From: Straminergon stramineum
Lineage: Eukaryota > Streptophyta > Bryopsida > Hypnales > Calliergonaceae
Length of the DNA stretch: 64,000 nucleotides
Direction: 5' to 3'
Assembly: GCA_963920665.1 (NCBI GenBank)
Contig: OY987266.1
Coordinates: forward strand, 16,683,001-16,747,000
Positions 35,052 through 46,199 of the stretch are shown here, piece after piece. The notes under the pieces were generated by a model, which saw only the letters and a program-made list of their open reading frames with translations, was not told the DNA's origin and made no database searches. The translations under genes and the position numbers were made by a program. Each line of letters starts with the position of its first letter. Within the stretch, counting starts at the first letter, position 1.

Positions 35052-36291
35052 TTCCCCAATCATGGCTACAAGTGTTGTAAATGAAGTTGTCTTTCATGTT
35101 TTAATTTGAATTTTGTATATAAAATTCTCTTCAACACATCATACAAAAATACACCATGTAACCATGTTGGTCTTTGTAGGAAAATTTCAATGAAATGAAT
35201 AGCATTCATCATATGATACATCAAGCACCAACGCTGCCATTGCACTCTCTTGCAAGATTGATCATCTTTGCTTGACCTAATGTGTATATGAAAGAATAAA
35301 CCCTGTATGTAATGATAACAAAGTCTATGTTAAGAATACTACTTCTGAGGACTACCACTGTCACTAAAAGTGTATGTGAACCTTAAAATCAAAATATGTT
35401 TCACATGCATTTGGAGACCCTTCCCCAATCCCTTCCTACGAGATGATCTGAATATGAACCCATCTATTGTCTCCTACCATTAATTGATTAATTTTTTTAT
35501 AATTCACTTGTAAAATCTATAAGTAATATAAATTAATGAATTGAAATATGAACATGTGGCACCTGAATTTATTGGACGCCAATTTTGTTATAGACAAAAT
35601 ACACAACAAAAAATTATTTTTTTTTTAATAGAAATAAAAAAAAAGTGATGTATACACCTCAAGGGATGTCCCTATGGCCAAAATATGAGAAGGCCATTTT
35701 AGATTGCCCACCTTTTCCTTAAGTTGTCCACACACAAAAAAAAAAAAAAAATATGACTACGAAATATGACTGAAGCAAAAATATGACTAGGACCTCTCCA
35801 AGCATATTTCCCACCCAAATTTACCTTGGGCTAACTGAAAAGAAAAAAAAGTCACAACCATAAAGATATGACTGCAAAATATGATTGCCTGCAAAATATG
35901 ACTACGAAATATGACTAAAGCAAAAATATGACTAAGACCTCTCCAAGCATGTTTCCCACCCAAATTTACCTTGGGCTGCCCTAAAAGAGAAAAAAGTCAC
36001 AACCATAAAGATATGATTGCCAAATATGATTGTTGTAAAAATATGACTACCAAATATGATTGGACGTTCTCTAAACATGTTCCCTATCGTTCCCTATGAA
36101 GTATTTTGGTGTTTCCAATGGGCGTATACTATACATCCTCAAAATACCACACTAGAACATGACTAACTGTCATATTTGTAGTTATATTCTTTTCCAAGGT
36201 CTTAGGCTCCAAAAATATGATTGTGAGTAGTTGCCAGTCATCTCTAGTCATATTTTCATAGTCATAAAACACTAGTTTTTTTGTAGTGAAG

Positions 36292-37407
36292 GTTGGGATG
36301 AGGTGGGGGAATTCTAGGCAACCTATTGACCTACATAACTATGAAGTCAACAAAGGTAAAAGGACAGGTATTGGTGGCTTTGGTTTCATAGTCTACTTGA
36401 ATTATTTTAGAAGAGTCCCTGGATTTGTTTGAACTTGATCCAATTGATGGGAATTCTTTGAATGAGTTTGTAGCTAAAGCAAAGTGACAATGAAATTGTA
36501 GTGAATTTCTCATACTGTTTTTGGATTCCTTCAGTACCCTAGTGTCAATCTCCATTTTCCTTGATATTTGTACATTTCACCCTCATAGTGTAAAATTGAA
36601 AATTTTGTCTTTCGAGGGCAATTTGCATTTGTAGGTGTTTTGGAAAAGAAATTTAGGAAGATGAAGTGTATTTTTAGAAATAGACAATTGAAAAGACTTG
36701 GGTCCCTAAATTTATGTAATACTCTTGTATCGTTGGAAGATTTTGGCTATTAATGCAAAGTGAAGTGAGATGCAAGTACAAATTTGTCCAAGTGCATGAA
36801 ATGTAGTATACATCAAAATTAAAATTTGGGTGATTTGAGGTATGAAATTTGCCTAAACCTCCATGTTTAATTGTTTGTAGCTCCTTATGTATCTTGCCTT
36901 CTTTGTGAATCCAACATTAGAGTATGTTTGGTCTGAGTAGCAAGCATAGTTCAACAATTGAAGTTTAGGATTTTTTGGCTCATTTGCCCTCCACTTGTCA
37001 CTGGATTGTAGTTCTTTTTACATTCCTTCAGGGTTCCTTCTTGAATCTAGCTTCTTCTCCTGTCATGGTGACGAATCTCTGATTTGCCTTTGCCACTGCT
37101 GCTGTGACTTTTTATCTCTGTCTCTACAAATTAATCAACATTTGCTATTAGTCACTGAATTTAGACTACTCCATTGCTAGACGTTGTTGGCTTTTTCTCG
37201 ATGCAAATGCCCTATTGATTTTCACTACAATCTTTGTACGTTTGTAGAGTCTCTGATCATAGATGATCATTGAGGGTTTTAGGTCTACACTAGCTGTGAA
37301 TCACTAGGATTTGGATTTGTCCCTCCTTGCGAGTTTTTTTTGTGATCCTTGTGGTGGTCTAAATTGCTATACCTGCTCTTATTGCATTTAGCCATTTGTG
37401 AGTGACA
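36292..37407. other. sequence downstream of the CACTA element
   Basis: After the right AAG the plus-strand frame GTT GGG ATG AGG TGG stays open for about 46 codons (to about 36430). It would join in frame to the ORF upstream of the CACTA insertion if 29944-36291 (element plus one AAG) were removed. The rest shows no supported gene. Confidence 0.35.
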
Positions 37408-37967
37408 ATGGATTCTCTTGGAGATTATTTTTATAAACTGACCTTGGAAGCAACTGAATTTGATGCAAGTGAGCGTTTCTTAGAATATAGTTTGAGGGAT
37501 GCTATTCTACCAATTCTTAGGCCGCATGTTCACTTCACGGATCCTTCGGAATGGGATTAGCTAGTACATGAGCATCTGGAGACATTTGCAACGTTGGATA
37601 GCATGAGAGAGACAAGCAATTCGTGGAAGGATTTTGTGGAAGGCACAGTAAAATGGGGGTCACTCACCTTGGCCCAAGAGGAATTCCACTCATTAGTCCC
37701 CCTGTGTAGACAAAAGAAGAAGAGTATATATTCTTCTGATTTCAAAAACACTACTCTCTTTTCAACAGGAGTTGGTGGATGCCTCATCCCTTTGCTGATG
37801 ATAGATGGTGCACATCACCGTTTGGGGACCTCATGATTACAGAATTGCAGGGTCTTAGCTTGGCCTTAGAAGAAGATGGGCAAGAGTGCCTGGAGTGGAC
37901 TTATACTAGTGTCTTGCATCCAACACTTTGTTTGTGGATTACACCAAATGATCGTGTTGGTGCTCAT
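37408..37967 (+). pseudogene. decayed protein-coding relic, unknown
   Basis: From the ATG at 37408 (MDSLGDYFYKLTLEATEF...) the frame is protein-like, with one TAG at 37558-37560. It then continues through ETSNSWKDFVEGTVKWGSL; after about 37770 protein-like sequence shifts to another frame (MPHPFADDRWC...ITPNDRVGAH), ending at 37967. No domain is recognised. It lies downstream of the interrupted transposon-like ORF on the same strand and could belong to the same large element. Confidence 0.4.
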
Positions 37968-40853
37968 TGAAGGTCACTTTCTTCTTGTTTTTTGGTTGTG
38001 TTAGTGTTGTTGTTCCCAGCATGAACTCCCATAGGCTTCAAGTAGTGCTACAGATGTATTTCATACATCAATGGCAGGTAGACCACTACAGGCTATTAGT
38101 TCTTCTACCCTCAATTTTTGGTTTTCAGCATATTGTATGTGCATATTGACAACTATAGTGGGTGGCTTATGTAATGCACTGAACCTTGAATTTGGAAAAT
38201 TTTAGTTACGAGGTTGCAATGCAAGTATTGATACATGTGTTTATCAATACAACTTTTATAATACATTTTTGTACATTCCACTATCTCATGTTTCCATGTG
38301 GTCTATTTCATTGGAATTCATACTACTGCAAGATTTCATATTGTAGCTCATTAGTTTTGTAGTTTACAGTTCTTTTTGTTCTCAATGGTATACTTCACTT
38401 GGAGATTGTGTTTTCAATGGCTTGTTCAATCATATGCAATTTGTATTCTATGGTCTCTCTAATGGCAATTTAAATGCTATCCAATGCTTGGTTTTCTAAT
38501 ATTGTACTATTCTTCTCAGTATTTTGTAGTTCTACAATGTTAAAAAAAATAAGGTGCTAAAAATTACTCCCTCAAACCATTTACAAAAAAAAATAGGGTG
38601 TTGAAAAATATATGCTAGTACCTTTTTATATAAAAATAGGGAGGAAAAATACTTATAAACACATAAATACCCCCTGATAAAATACCCCATTATTGCACAT
38701 GATATCTAAATGTATGGGGGGTGACCCCCCCAAGCTCTAAACTTGTGATGTATAAATTCAATTTTGACCCTTTTTAGAGAAATTGTCTTTTCCATATGAT
38801 AGGCTTTATTTGTATCCAAATAAAGCTTTAGGCACTCATACCAACATTTACATTGTTTTAAACTAGTGCAAACTAAAATTGTACTATACTGGAATAATTC
38901 TCAATTTTTTTAATTTTAATTTTGTTTTTGTCATGATACTAATTTTTATTTCTAATTAAATTATTATTTTCTTCTTCTTCTTCTTCTTCTTCTTCTTCTT
39001 CTTCTTCTTCTTCTTCTTTAAGCATTGAACTATTCATTTATGTTCATTCAAAAAAATGTTATTTTTATGTAAAGTAGTCCCCTTGACCCCAATAGCCTAT
39101 GATATGGAAATATCACACCTTAAAAGGCTCCATATATATTTAAATTTGCCTTTGATGCTTTGCTTGATTTACTTCCTGTCTTTTCCATTTTCACTTCTAT
39201 TTTTTTTAAAAGGAGCTTTTTATGGCTTTCTTGATAGCACTAAGCTTTTATGATATGATTTTTTATTTCATATTCTTACTAAGCACAAGAGTCAATTTTT
39301 TAACCTACACATTTCAGCTTTCTTCACTAAGTGTGACTGTAGGGATTTTAGTCCTGCTCATATACCACATGATGTGGCTTGATTTACACAACATGGGCTC
39401 TCATATCTAAATTACCTTCAGGTGAATTGTACCACCCTCCCACCCACTAAGGGTGATGGTTTAATTGGCTATAGGTCTACCACCTATTTGGTGTAACTAC
39501 CTCCATTATGGCCATTTCTTTGTGCTTTCCCTCCCATTTTCAAATCAGTTAACATATAGTGGCTTCTCTGCCTCATTTCTTTTCTCTCTTACTGTGACGG
39601 CTGAATTTTGGGAGTGTGGTGCTTTCTTTCTTACTTACTTTCTTGGAAGACTCTTGAACTTCAAGCTATTGCACATCAGGGGAATGGCAAAGGTCTTTGG
39701 GTTTTCATGCACTTTGCTTAGGATTTTGGCTTTACCGTGAATACTCACTAACTTGTGATTTATTGTTCTCCATTTTGGTTTCATGAATCTATGACATAGA
39801 TAGCAATTGGCCATTGCTGAAGACACCTGTTACATCCTCACTAACATAACATTGGATTGTTGTGTGATTGGGACGGGTACAGGTGAGGCGTGGCCTTCAG
39901 GTTCTAAACTCCCATTTTTGGAGTACTTGGAGCAAGTTTTTCTAGCACTTAGACATCTTGTCAACTTTTTGTGCTCACTTATATGGACATTTGCATTGGA
40001 TCACATTTGGATTTAGAGGCTTAGAAATTATTGTACCTACACCAAAGTATCATATCTTGACACTTTGGGGACTTGCCTAGGTTGGAGATGTTTTATTCTA
40101 TTTTTTACCAAGGTTATGCTTGGATTCACATCTGGCCACAAAGCTAGGTTTTGGAAAGTTGAAGCCCTGTTTTAGGGATGTTCAGTCTTAGTCTCTTATT
40201 TTACATTTTTCAGTATATATACTAATTTTTTTAAGTGATATTGAGTTTCAAACCTAAATTATTAGGATAAATTAGTGTATTGTGATAGCTTTTATGAATT
40301 ATGGATTTGAAACTACAAAATTAATTCAATTAGTGTAATATAGTTCTCTATTGGGATATACATAGACAAAGGTAAATGATTCATTAATATAGAAAAAATA
40401 AATGTTGAAAAAGATCATTTGCAATCATATTAGAAGCTCTACCATTGTAAGTGCTTATCCAACATGCTTCCTAATGTCATCATGCTAATCTATCTTCTCC
40501 AATTTACACATTTATACAAAGAAAAATTCAAATAAAAATCATTACACTCCATGAGTCAATATATTACATTACTCCATCAAAGAAGAGTTTTTGTTTCCTT
40601 AAGGTAAACCTCTTTTATATTTTAGACATATTATATATGAATATACTATTACAATTAGAAATTCAAATGTACGGAATATATATTCCATAGAGGTACATCA
40701 TTGGTTTGGGAGATCTTTATAGAGTGAAGATGGTAGTTTAGGGTTAATGATGTATTTAGGAGTGCCTATCTTAGGGAATCAAGGGCAATTGATAAGTTCA
40801 TTCCTCCTCTAAGCCTTTGACTCTAGCCTTTAATCCTAGCAGGACACTCCAAA
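37968..40853. other. AT-rich non-coding region
   Basis: No supported gene. Open frames of 60-90 codons around 39050-40016 (+) are hydrophobic because the DNA is T-rich, and they show no conserved motif. Confidence 0.5.
38970..39018. repeat. (CTT)n microsatellite
   Basis: About 16 CTT units on the plus strand, the complement of the GAA run at 31991-32042. The two are inverted relative to each other, about 7 kb apart. Confidence 0.95.
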
Positions 40854-41061
40854 CACTAAATGTCTAATGGATGATAGAAAATCCTCCTATGTAAGATAGA
40901 AGTGCAATTGTTCATCCTTGGAATTTTGTGTAAAAATGAAAAGTTGTACACAATAGTTTTATCTCCAATGACTACAATAGAGTTTTTTGTGCCAACAATT
41001 CACACAATATCAAAAAAAAAAATTAATTTCCATGGTAACTAGCCCATCATTCTAGACTTAA
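40854..41061. mobile_element. diverged copy of the TTAA small MITE, family A copy 3
   Basis: CACTAAATGTCTAATGG at 40854 aligns with the left end of family A. The interior follows the same order of blocks (CAATTGTTCATCCTTGGAATTT, AATTTCCATGGT). The right side reaches TTAA at 41058-41061. The left TTAA is gone. Decayed, but recognisable by alignment with 9296-9518 and 17266-17484. Confidence 0.55.
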
Positions 41062-41461
41062 CCTTACAAGGACATTGGGGACCAAAATGATCCTATGGAA
41101 GACTTCACTGTTGATTGTAGAAAAAAAGAATGCACCTATTGGACTAATAATCAGAGAATTTTAGACACTACTTTGGTCATAGGGGGGCTGCGTCCTGATG
41201 GTGTTAATGCACATATATATCCAAAACACAAGGCTTTACGGTATTACACAACTCATATTGGAGTCACCAACGTCACTCTTCCAAAATGAGTCACCAACGT
41301 GGTTTGTACCCGTTCAAGTCAATATTATGGTACTGTTGTGAAAACCAACATTGATTTTGAGTTGTGTTTTTGTTGCGAACACTTGTGTACCTTGGCACAG
41401 TCACTGAAGTCATTATGACTAGACATGTCTTGAATTCTTGATGCACAGCTCAAAATTCACA

Positions 41462-41782
41462 TAAGGTAGGAGGTCCATAAAGCATCCATCTAACATAAGA
41501 GGTGGAAATTAATGTGTGGAGGTCAATTGTCTTGAAATATATTTTTCTTGAAAGAGAAATGGAATTAGCATCTAACCAAAGTTGTTTCATATTGTTTGGA
41601 GCTTCGTGAAATTAGTTATGAACTTTTGAAGTTGAAACACTCCGCACTAAAAGTGTTCACCTCCTGGAGTGTAAACTATGTGCACATTGCTAGTGCAATG
41701 GAAAAGCGAAAAGTACATACAGTGTAGACTTCAGGAGGTAGAGGCTTTTAGAGTCCAAGTGCTTTATGGACCTTCTACCTTA
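41462..41782. mobile_element. MITE with TA target duplication, copy 2
   Basis: Ends TAAGGTAGGAGGTCCAT and ATGGACCTTCTACCTTA, inverted and flanked by TA on both sides (41462-41463, 41781-41782). The element aligns over its length with 1516-1845, including TTGAAATAT, CTTGAAAGASAAATGGAATT and TTTGAAGTTGAAA. The two copies differ at many positions, so the insertions are old. Confidence 0.75.
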
Positions 41783-42675
41783 AACATCCATGTTTTCACA
41801 TCTCATTCCATCAACATTTCATATAAGTTACATTAGTTGAGACGTTGACACGCCGTTGATCTGTACAGCAAAATACTCTTCTCATTTGTCCATCTCATGC
41901 CTCAAACTAAGGTTCATCAATCTCGCATCTGGAACTTTGTATAACACTGCTGTTCTCCTGTGAAATGATTGAACACTGCTCAGCTGAGCAGTAAATTTAC
42001 CCCAATCTTTGAAACGCCCACTTCCCTACTCCCCAAATGCCGTCTGTACAACAACAGATTCCCTAAATCACTGTTCTCCAAACTGCAATGAGGTAAACCT
42101 GTCAGTTTATGGTTGTCTTATAAGCTGGTGTAGACGAAGTTGTCGTCTTCTCACCTTCAACGCCACGATCTGCATTCCAAATCAAACCACCATTTAATCA
42201 GGTTGAGAATTCCACAATTATGACAATTTATTTTGGGTGACGAGTGACACTTATTAGCAGAGATAACTTCACTCACAGAAGGTAAGCTAGAGAATAAGCC
42301 ACCACATGCACTTCAATCTAGTGAAAATGAAGTCTTAAGCATGCAATTTCCCCAACTCATTATCTTAGGAAAAGCCTCTCCATCCTCTGAACCCACCAAT
42401 GGAACTAATACTCAAACGGACTTTCATATGTGAGGCCACTCAATGGAGTAGCTTACCTACACAAATTGCGGATACAAGAGATTCGAAAAAATTGAATAAA
42501 ACATGGTTCTTCTTCTTCTTAACCTCGATGGAACCCAAGTTTGGATATAGAGAGCACGTTCCTATCTCAACTGATCCCTCCCATTTTGAGACCCTCAATT
42601 GAGCATGATTAATCCCGGAACAATAATGTATGTAATGTTCATTGATGTGAAAGTAGTGCCTGGTCATGATTCTCC
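41783..42675. other. intergenic, 3' side of the LEA-like gene
   Basis: No independent gene supported. If the last coding exon of the LEA-like gene is spliced at 42789, its final exon should lie here on the minus strand, but I could not identify it. Confidence 0.4.
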
Positions 42676-44572
42676 TCATAACAATGCTACCAGGTCCAGA
42701 AGAAAGTTCACAAAGAGAGGGGAAAAAACAAAACTCTGAAACGACAGAAACTTATTTTTATCAACACCCATAATACAGTATTTCTTACTTCCAACACTGG
42801 GCATATTGTCTGAATGCGCAGGAAATGTGCGCTGCATGTCTTCCCCCGTCTCTTTAGGAGATCCAGCGAACAACGAGCTCACAGCACCAGAAACACGATC
42901 AACAATACCTGGCTGCTGCGGACTTGCAGCGGTATTGGGAGAACTCGGCCCCAAGCCCAAAGTGGCCTTCGTCTTCTCCATCATGGTGGGAGCATTAGGG
43001 TCAGAAGGTTGGTTCATTCCAAGCGCAGTCTTCGTCTTCTCCATCATGCTTGGAGCATTAGGGTCAGTGGGCTTGTCAAGTCCGAGAGAAGCTTTCGCCT
43101 TCTCCATCATGGTAGGAGCATTAGGGTCAGTAGGAGACTGCTCATGAGGTGTGCCTTCCACCTCAGTGTAGTAACCCATTTTGGAGCCTACAGCCGCTGC
43201 AGCACCGCCCATGGTCTGCTTCACTTGACCCAACATGCCGGGCGATGGCTGGCTTGGGCTGGAATGGGGCTCCCCGTACCCTGGGTCGCCCTGTAACACG
43301 AACCAAGTCAGTTACCATTGATGCAAGAGCACAGTCAAAAAACAAAAACAAATCATTTTCATGTAAAAATTCATGATATTTCCAAAATTTCACAAAAAGA
43401 TCTGAAATTCTTGTGGACATCTAGAAGACATATGAGTCCATCTCTGAAAAATAAATGTGAAGAAATTAATCCATGTATAGTGAAGAATGTTGGAAGTTTA
43501 TAAAAAGGGTCATAGCCCTCTCCTTTCAAGGTTAAGAACACATCCCACGAATGCAAAGCTTGGAGGGTATGTCCCTTAAAACTAACTCAGGTACTTGTGC
43601 CTCAAATTCTTGCGTAAGAGACGATTCTCTGAGGGATGCGTACCTCTGTTGTGGATGTAGCAAAGGGTTGTTCGCTACTATGATCGCTGGGAGAGTTCTT
43701 CCTGTCCAACATCGGCGCTGAAGAAGGAGCATAGTCCCGGTCGTGAGTCTCACGTGGTGGCGAGTGTTTGGGTGACAACGGCGTGTTTTTCACGGTGGTG
43801 TAGGGTGTGGAGCCGCCGATGTTGTACCCTGTCTCGGGCCCTGGTTTCTGCCATCAAAAAATTCAAACAGCACGGTAAGAAAATGAAAGAAAATGAAGTT
43901 CACTTCCACATTCACGTCAAATTCAATGGCAACTAAGTTCTCTCCTAACATAAAATGTTCACTTGAGGAGCTACCGGTAGATCATAGTAACTTCCAAAAC
44001 ACAGTTCTATTATTCCAAAATGTAGCACGTGATTGCGTCTTGCTATTGACATGTTTCGTCACCTTTCTTGAAACTTCCGAGATGGATCTTAGGGGTCTCT
44101 TCATTCTATAGATATTCTTTGTGACCTTTCTTGAAGCTTCCGATATGAGCACTTAGGGATTTCAGTAACGATAAATAGAAAGGATAAAAGATGTAAGGGA
44201 AACTAACCCCGGGAGACTCATCGGAGCTGTAGTCAGAGCCGCTGTCACCGCTGTTGCCGTTGTTGCCTTGACGCTTCTTGTGTCCCGGCATATGCACTTT
44301 GCCCTTCACGCCCTTCACCTTGGCCTTCAGTTTTGATGTCAAAGACTTGCCTTGCGACTCGCCCTGTGCTGGGTCTGAAAATTTTACAACCCACCATAGC
44401 CACACTGACACTCAGTTGCTAACCATGCATAATATCCCGAACCTCTGCTTTCTGCCCACTTCAAACTATTCGCCAGAAATGGCTAGAATGCAAAGACCAC
44501 TACCGTACAGAAATGTAACAAAAGCTTCAAGTTCTAAGTAGATGTCAGAAGATGTGAAGCTTGCTTACCCAT
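42676..44572 (-). CDS. LEA/LTI65 (CAP160)-like stress protein
   Basis: Exons (minus strand): 44569-44572 (only ATGG), 44208-44374, 43644-43847, 43290-42676. Junction phases 1, 0, 0 all fit, giving about 329 codons if the last exon is read to the stop. The second exon gives a Lys-rich helix, SKLKAKVKGVKGKVHMPGHK, like the Lys-rich region of LTI65/RD29-type proteins. The fourth has three 22-residue repeats of the form [ST]DPNAP[ST]MMEK[AT]K[AT][AS]LG. Composition is hydrophilic, Pro/Ser/Gly-rich and probably disordered, as in LEA proteins that protect cells in drought and cold. The C terminus is uncertain: AA|GTAAGA at 42789 is a strong donor, and the hydrophobic tail beyond it is probably intron read as protein. 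The assignment to LTI65/CAP160 is by composition and repeat style, so moderate. Confidence 0.7.
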
Positions 44573-44863
44573 GTTGCCTCAAGTGATGCAAGAACGCGAG
44601 GTCTGAGTCCCTCTGAAATGTACTAGACAATAGAGAATTCAAAGAGTCACGAGCGAACTCAAGGAACAAAACTGAAAAATGTATAGACTTTTGTATGTTT
44701 CTGACTGTTTTAGTAATAAGTCGGTGCACAGGAAAGATTGGAAATAGGAGTCTCAGCTGAGATTCAGAATCTTTCGAAGGCACTTCGGAGAAGACTATGT
44801 TAGAGACGGAGGGAGGCGATGAGGTGGGTGAGGGCCAAGTGGCAGTCCGATGGCTTATTGCAA

Positions 44864-44869
44864 CACGTG
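44864..44869. promoter_or_regulatory. G-box / ABRE-type CACGTG upstream of the LEA-like gene
   Basis: CACGTG in the context CCACGTGTTG (minus strand), about 290 bp upstream of the LEA-like start codon. ACGTG cores bind bZIP factors of the abscisic-acid response; this would suit a dehydration-induced LEA gene. One six-base site alone is weak evidence. The MITE at 44931 sits about 60 bp further upstream. Confidence 0.45.
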
Positions 44870-44922
44870 GCTAGGGCCTGCTGCCATATCAACCTCCGCC
44901 GGGGGACTCTTCCAGTGGCTCC

Positions 44923-45174
44923 ACTTGCTGGGCCGGGGTGGATTGACCCCCTCGCTCGTCTCTCCAAGTCATTCCAAAGGTGCATGTAGAAAAAAAGACC
45001 CCCTATTTTGTGCTTCATTCATTTCTCTTCTGTTCCTCGACTAGCTAGTTTGGGGCGTCTCATTGCAAATATGAATTCAAAATTTGCAAATTTTATCATG
45101 CGTGACAAATAAAAAACTTCAGGGTTTTTCCTTGGGGACGAGAGAGGGGGTCAATCCACCCCGGCCACTTGCTG
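44923..45174. mobile_element. 236-bp MITE with 26-bp inverted ends, copy 2 (perfect 8-bp duplication)
   Basis: The element at 44931-45166 has the same GGCCGGGGTGGATTGACC ends as 23765-24001. It is flanked by identical ACTTGCTG (44923-44930 and 45167-45174). The two copies are the same length to within 1 bp and clearly homologous, differing most in the middle. It is inserted in the putative promoter of the LEA-like gene. Confidence 0.93.
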
Positions 45175-46199
45175 GGCCCAGATTGGCTGGAGATACTTAC
45201 TACTTTGTGTAATTAGTACAGTAAGTAATAAATAAAATTTAAAAGAAGACTTCAGATATCTTTGAACCATCATATTCTCACTTTATCTTAGTTCCGATAG
45301 GTTGATAATGGAGCTCCTGAGGGAGATAGACTTTTTGGACAGCAATTTCGAACATGTGGAAAAGTGGGTGATTTCACCACCGACCATTGATCGCTTCGAC
45401 AAATGGGCAATTTGCGTAAGTTCGAGGATGGCTGGCCTATTGTCCCGTGTACTAGTTGCAAAAGCAGCTGAACATCGCGTATTGGATATGGAAAGAATTG
45501 GGCAGGTCTAGTTGGTTAGAGAGGTTCTCTGTCAAATTCTTTCGCTCAATCTCTGCAACAAAGGCTCATATCTGGGGATCATCTTCTATTATACTAGACC
45601 GATTTTCTCTCTGCAAAATCGATCCCCTTTGTCGGTAGAGCATGGTCAGAGCAAGCAATCCATCTACTAGGATCTTCAAAGCCACTGCAGCACAAATCCT
45701 CATGAACATAAAGCAGAGATGAATGAAACAGGAATTCCATGCTGGTATAATGAATGGTTAACATTTACAGTTCAATGTCTCAACCTGAAACTAAACTCCA
45801 CTATATCTGCAAACACCTATATGCACAGTTGCACACCTCGTTTTCTCTGGCATAAGAGTGCCAACTAATATACAACACATGTCGCTACTGTTCGTACTTC
45901 GTAGTATACCGCAAATGAATGACGTATCAATACACGTGAATGAGAGGTCAGGTAAAGAGGGGAACGTCAGCGTCCCTCGAATCTAAAATAGCACTCTTAA
46001 TACGTGGGCCCAGAACCTATCCAATCCCTCCACAAGTCGGTTACACCTGCAGCTGTTGCCTTTTGATAAAAAATCAGCTTCTCTCGTCACCCTTGAGGCT
46101 CATGTTGAGTAAGCACTCACCAAGATGCAAATGTACGTAAAATCATTGGAATCTGATTCCGTTCCAACCAAAGAATATATGAAATCCAAAATCGCACTC
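45175..46199. other. intergenic, 3' flank of the spatacsin-like gene
   Basis: The part next to 46200 should contain the 3' UTR of the spatacsin-like gene. A plus-strand frame at 45302-45511 (69 codons) reads like protein (MELLREIDFLDSNFEHVEKW) but is followed by stops and has no recognised domain. I do not call it. Confidence 0.45.

Larger units (their letters stand above)
29941..36291. mobile_element. CACTA-type element, non-autonomous, with two right ends
   Basis: The left end at 29944 reads CACTACAACAAAATGG. The outer right end at 36288 (inward CACTACAAAAAAACTAG) matches 22 of 27 terminal bases, and the element is flanked by AAG on both sides (29941-29943, 36289-36291), a correct 3-bp CACTA duplication. 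A second, internal right end at 34862 (inward CACTAAAACAAAATGG) matches the left end even better, 26 of 27, but is followed by TTA. The last several hundred bp before each right end are homologous, so this end is duplicated in tandem. Subterminal regions carry many copies of AAATATGACT and its inverse, as CACTA elements do. No TNP2/TNPD-like transposase is visible, so the element is non-autonomous. Its interior holds purine-rich repeats and a short open frame (34863-35051). Confidence 0.8.

Noticed and set aside
29944..36288. Autonomous En/Spm element with TNP2-type transposase
   Set aside because: No frame inside resembles a CACTA transposase; the interior is simple repeats plus one short open frame.
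39050..40016. Cluster of hydrophobic plus-strand open frames as membrane protein genes
   Set aside because: Short, T-rich, overlapping in several frames, no motif or splice structure; explained by base composition.
42814..43296. Plus-strand 160-codon open frame opposite the LEA-like exon
   Set aside because: It is the antisense shadow of the repeat-bearing exon; its repeats mirror the minus-strand repeats.
45456..45560. tRNA-like stretch (GGTCTAGTTGGTTAGAG)
   Set aside because: It resembles an A box, but no B box (GGTTCGANTCC) or cloverleaf pairing follows.
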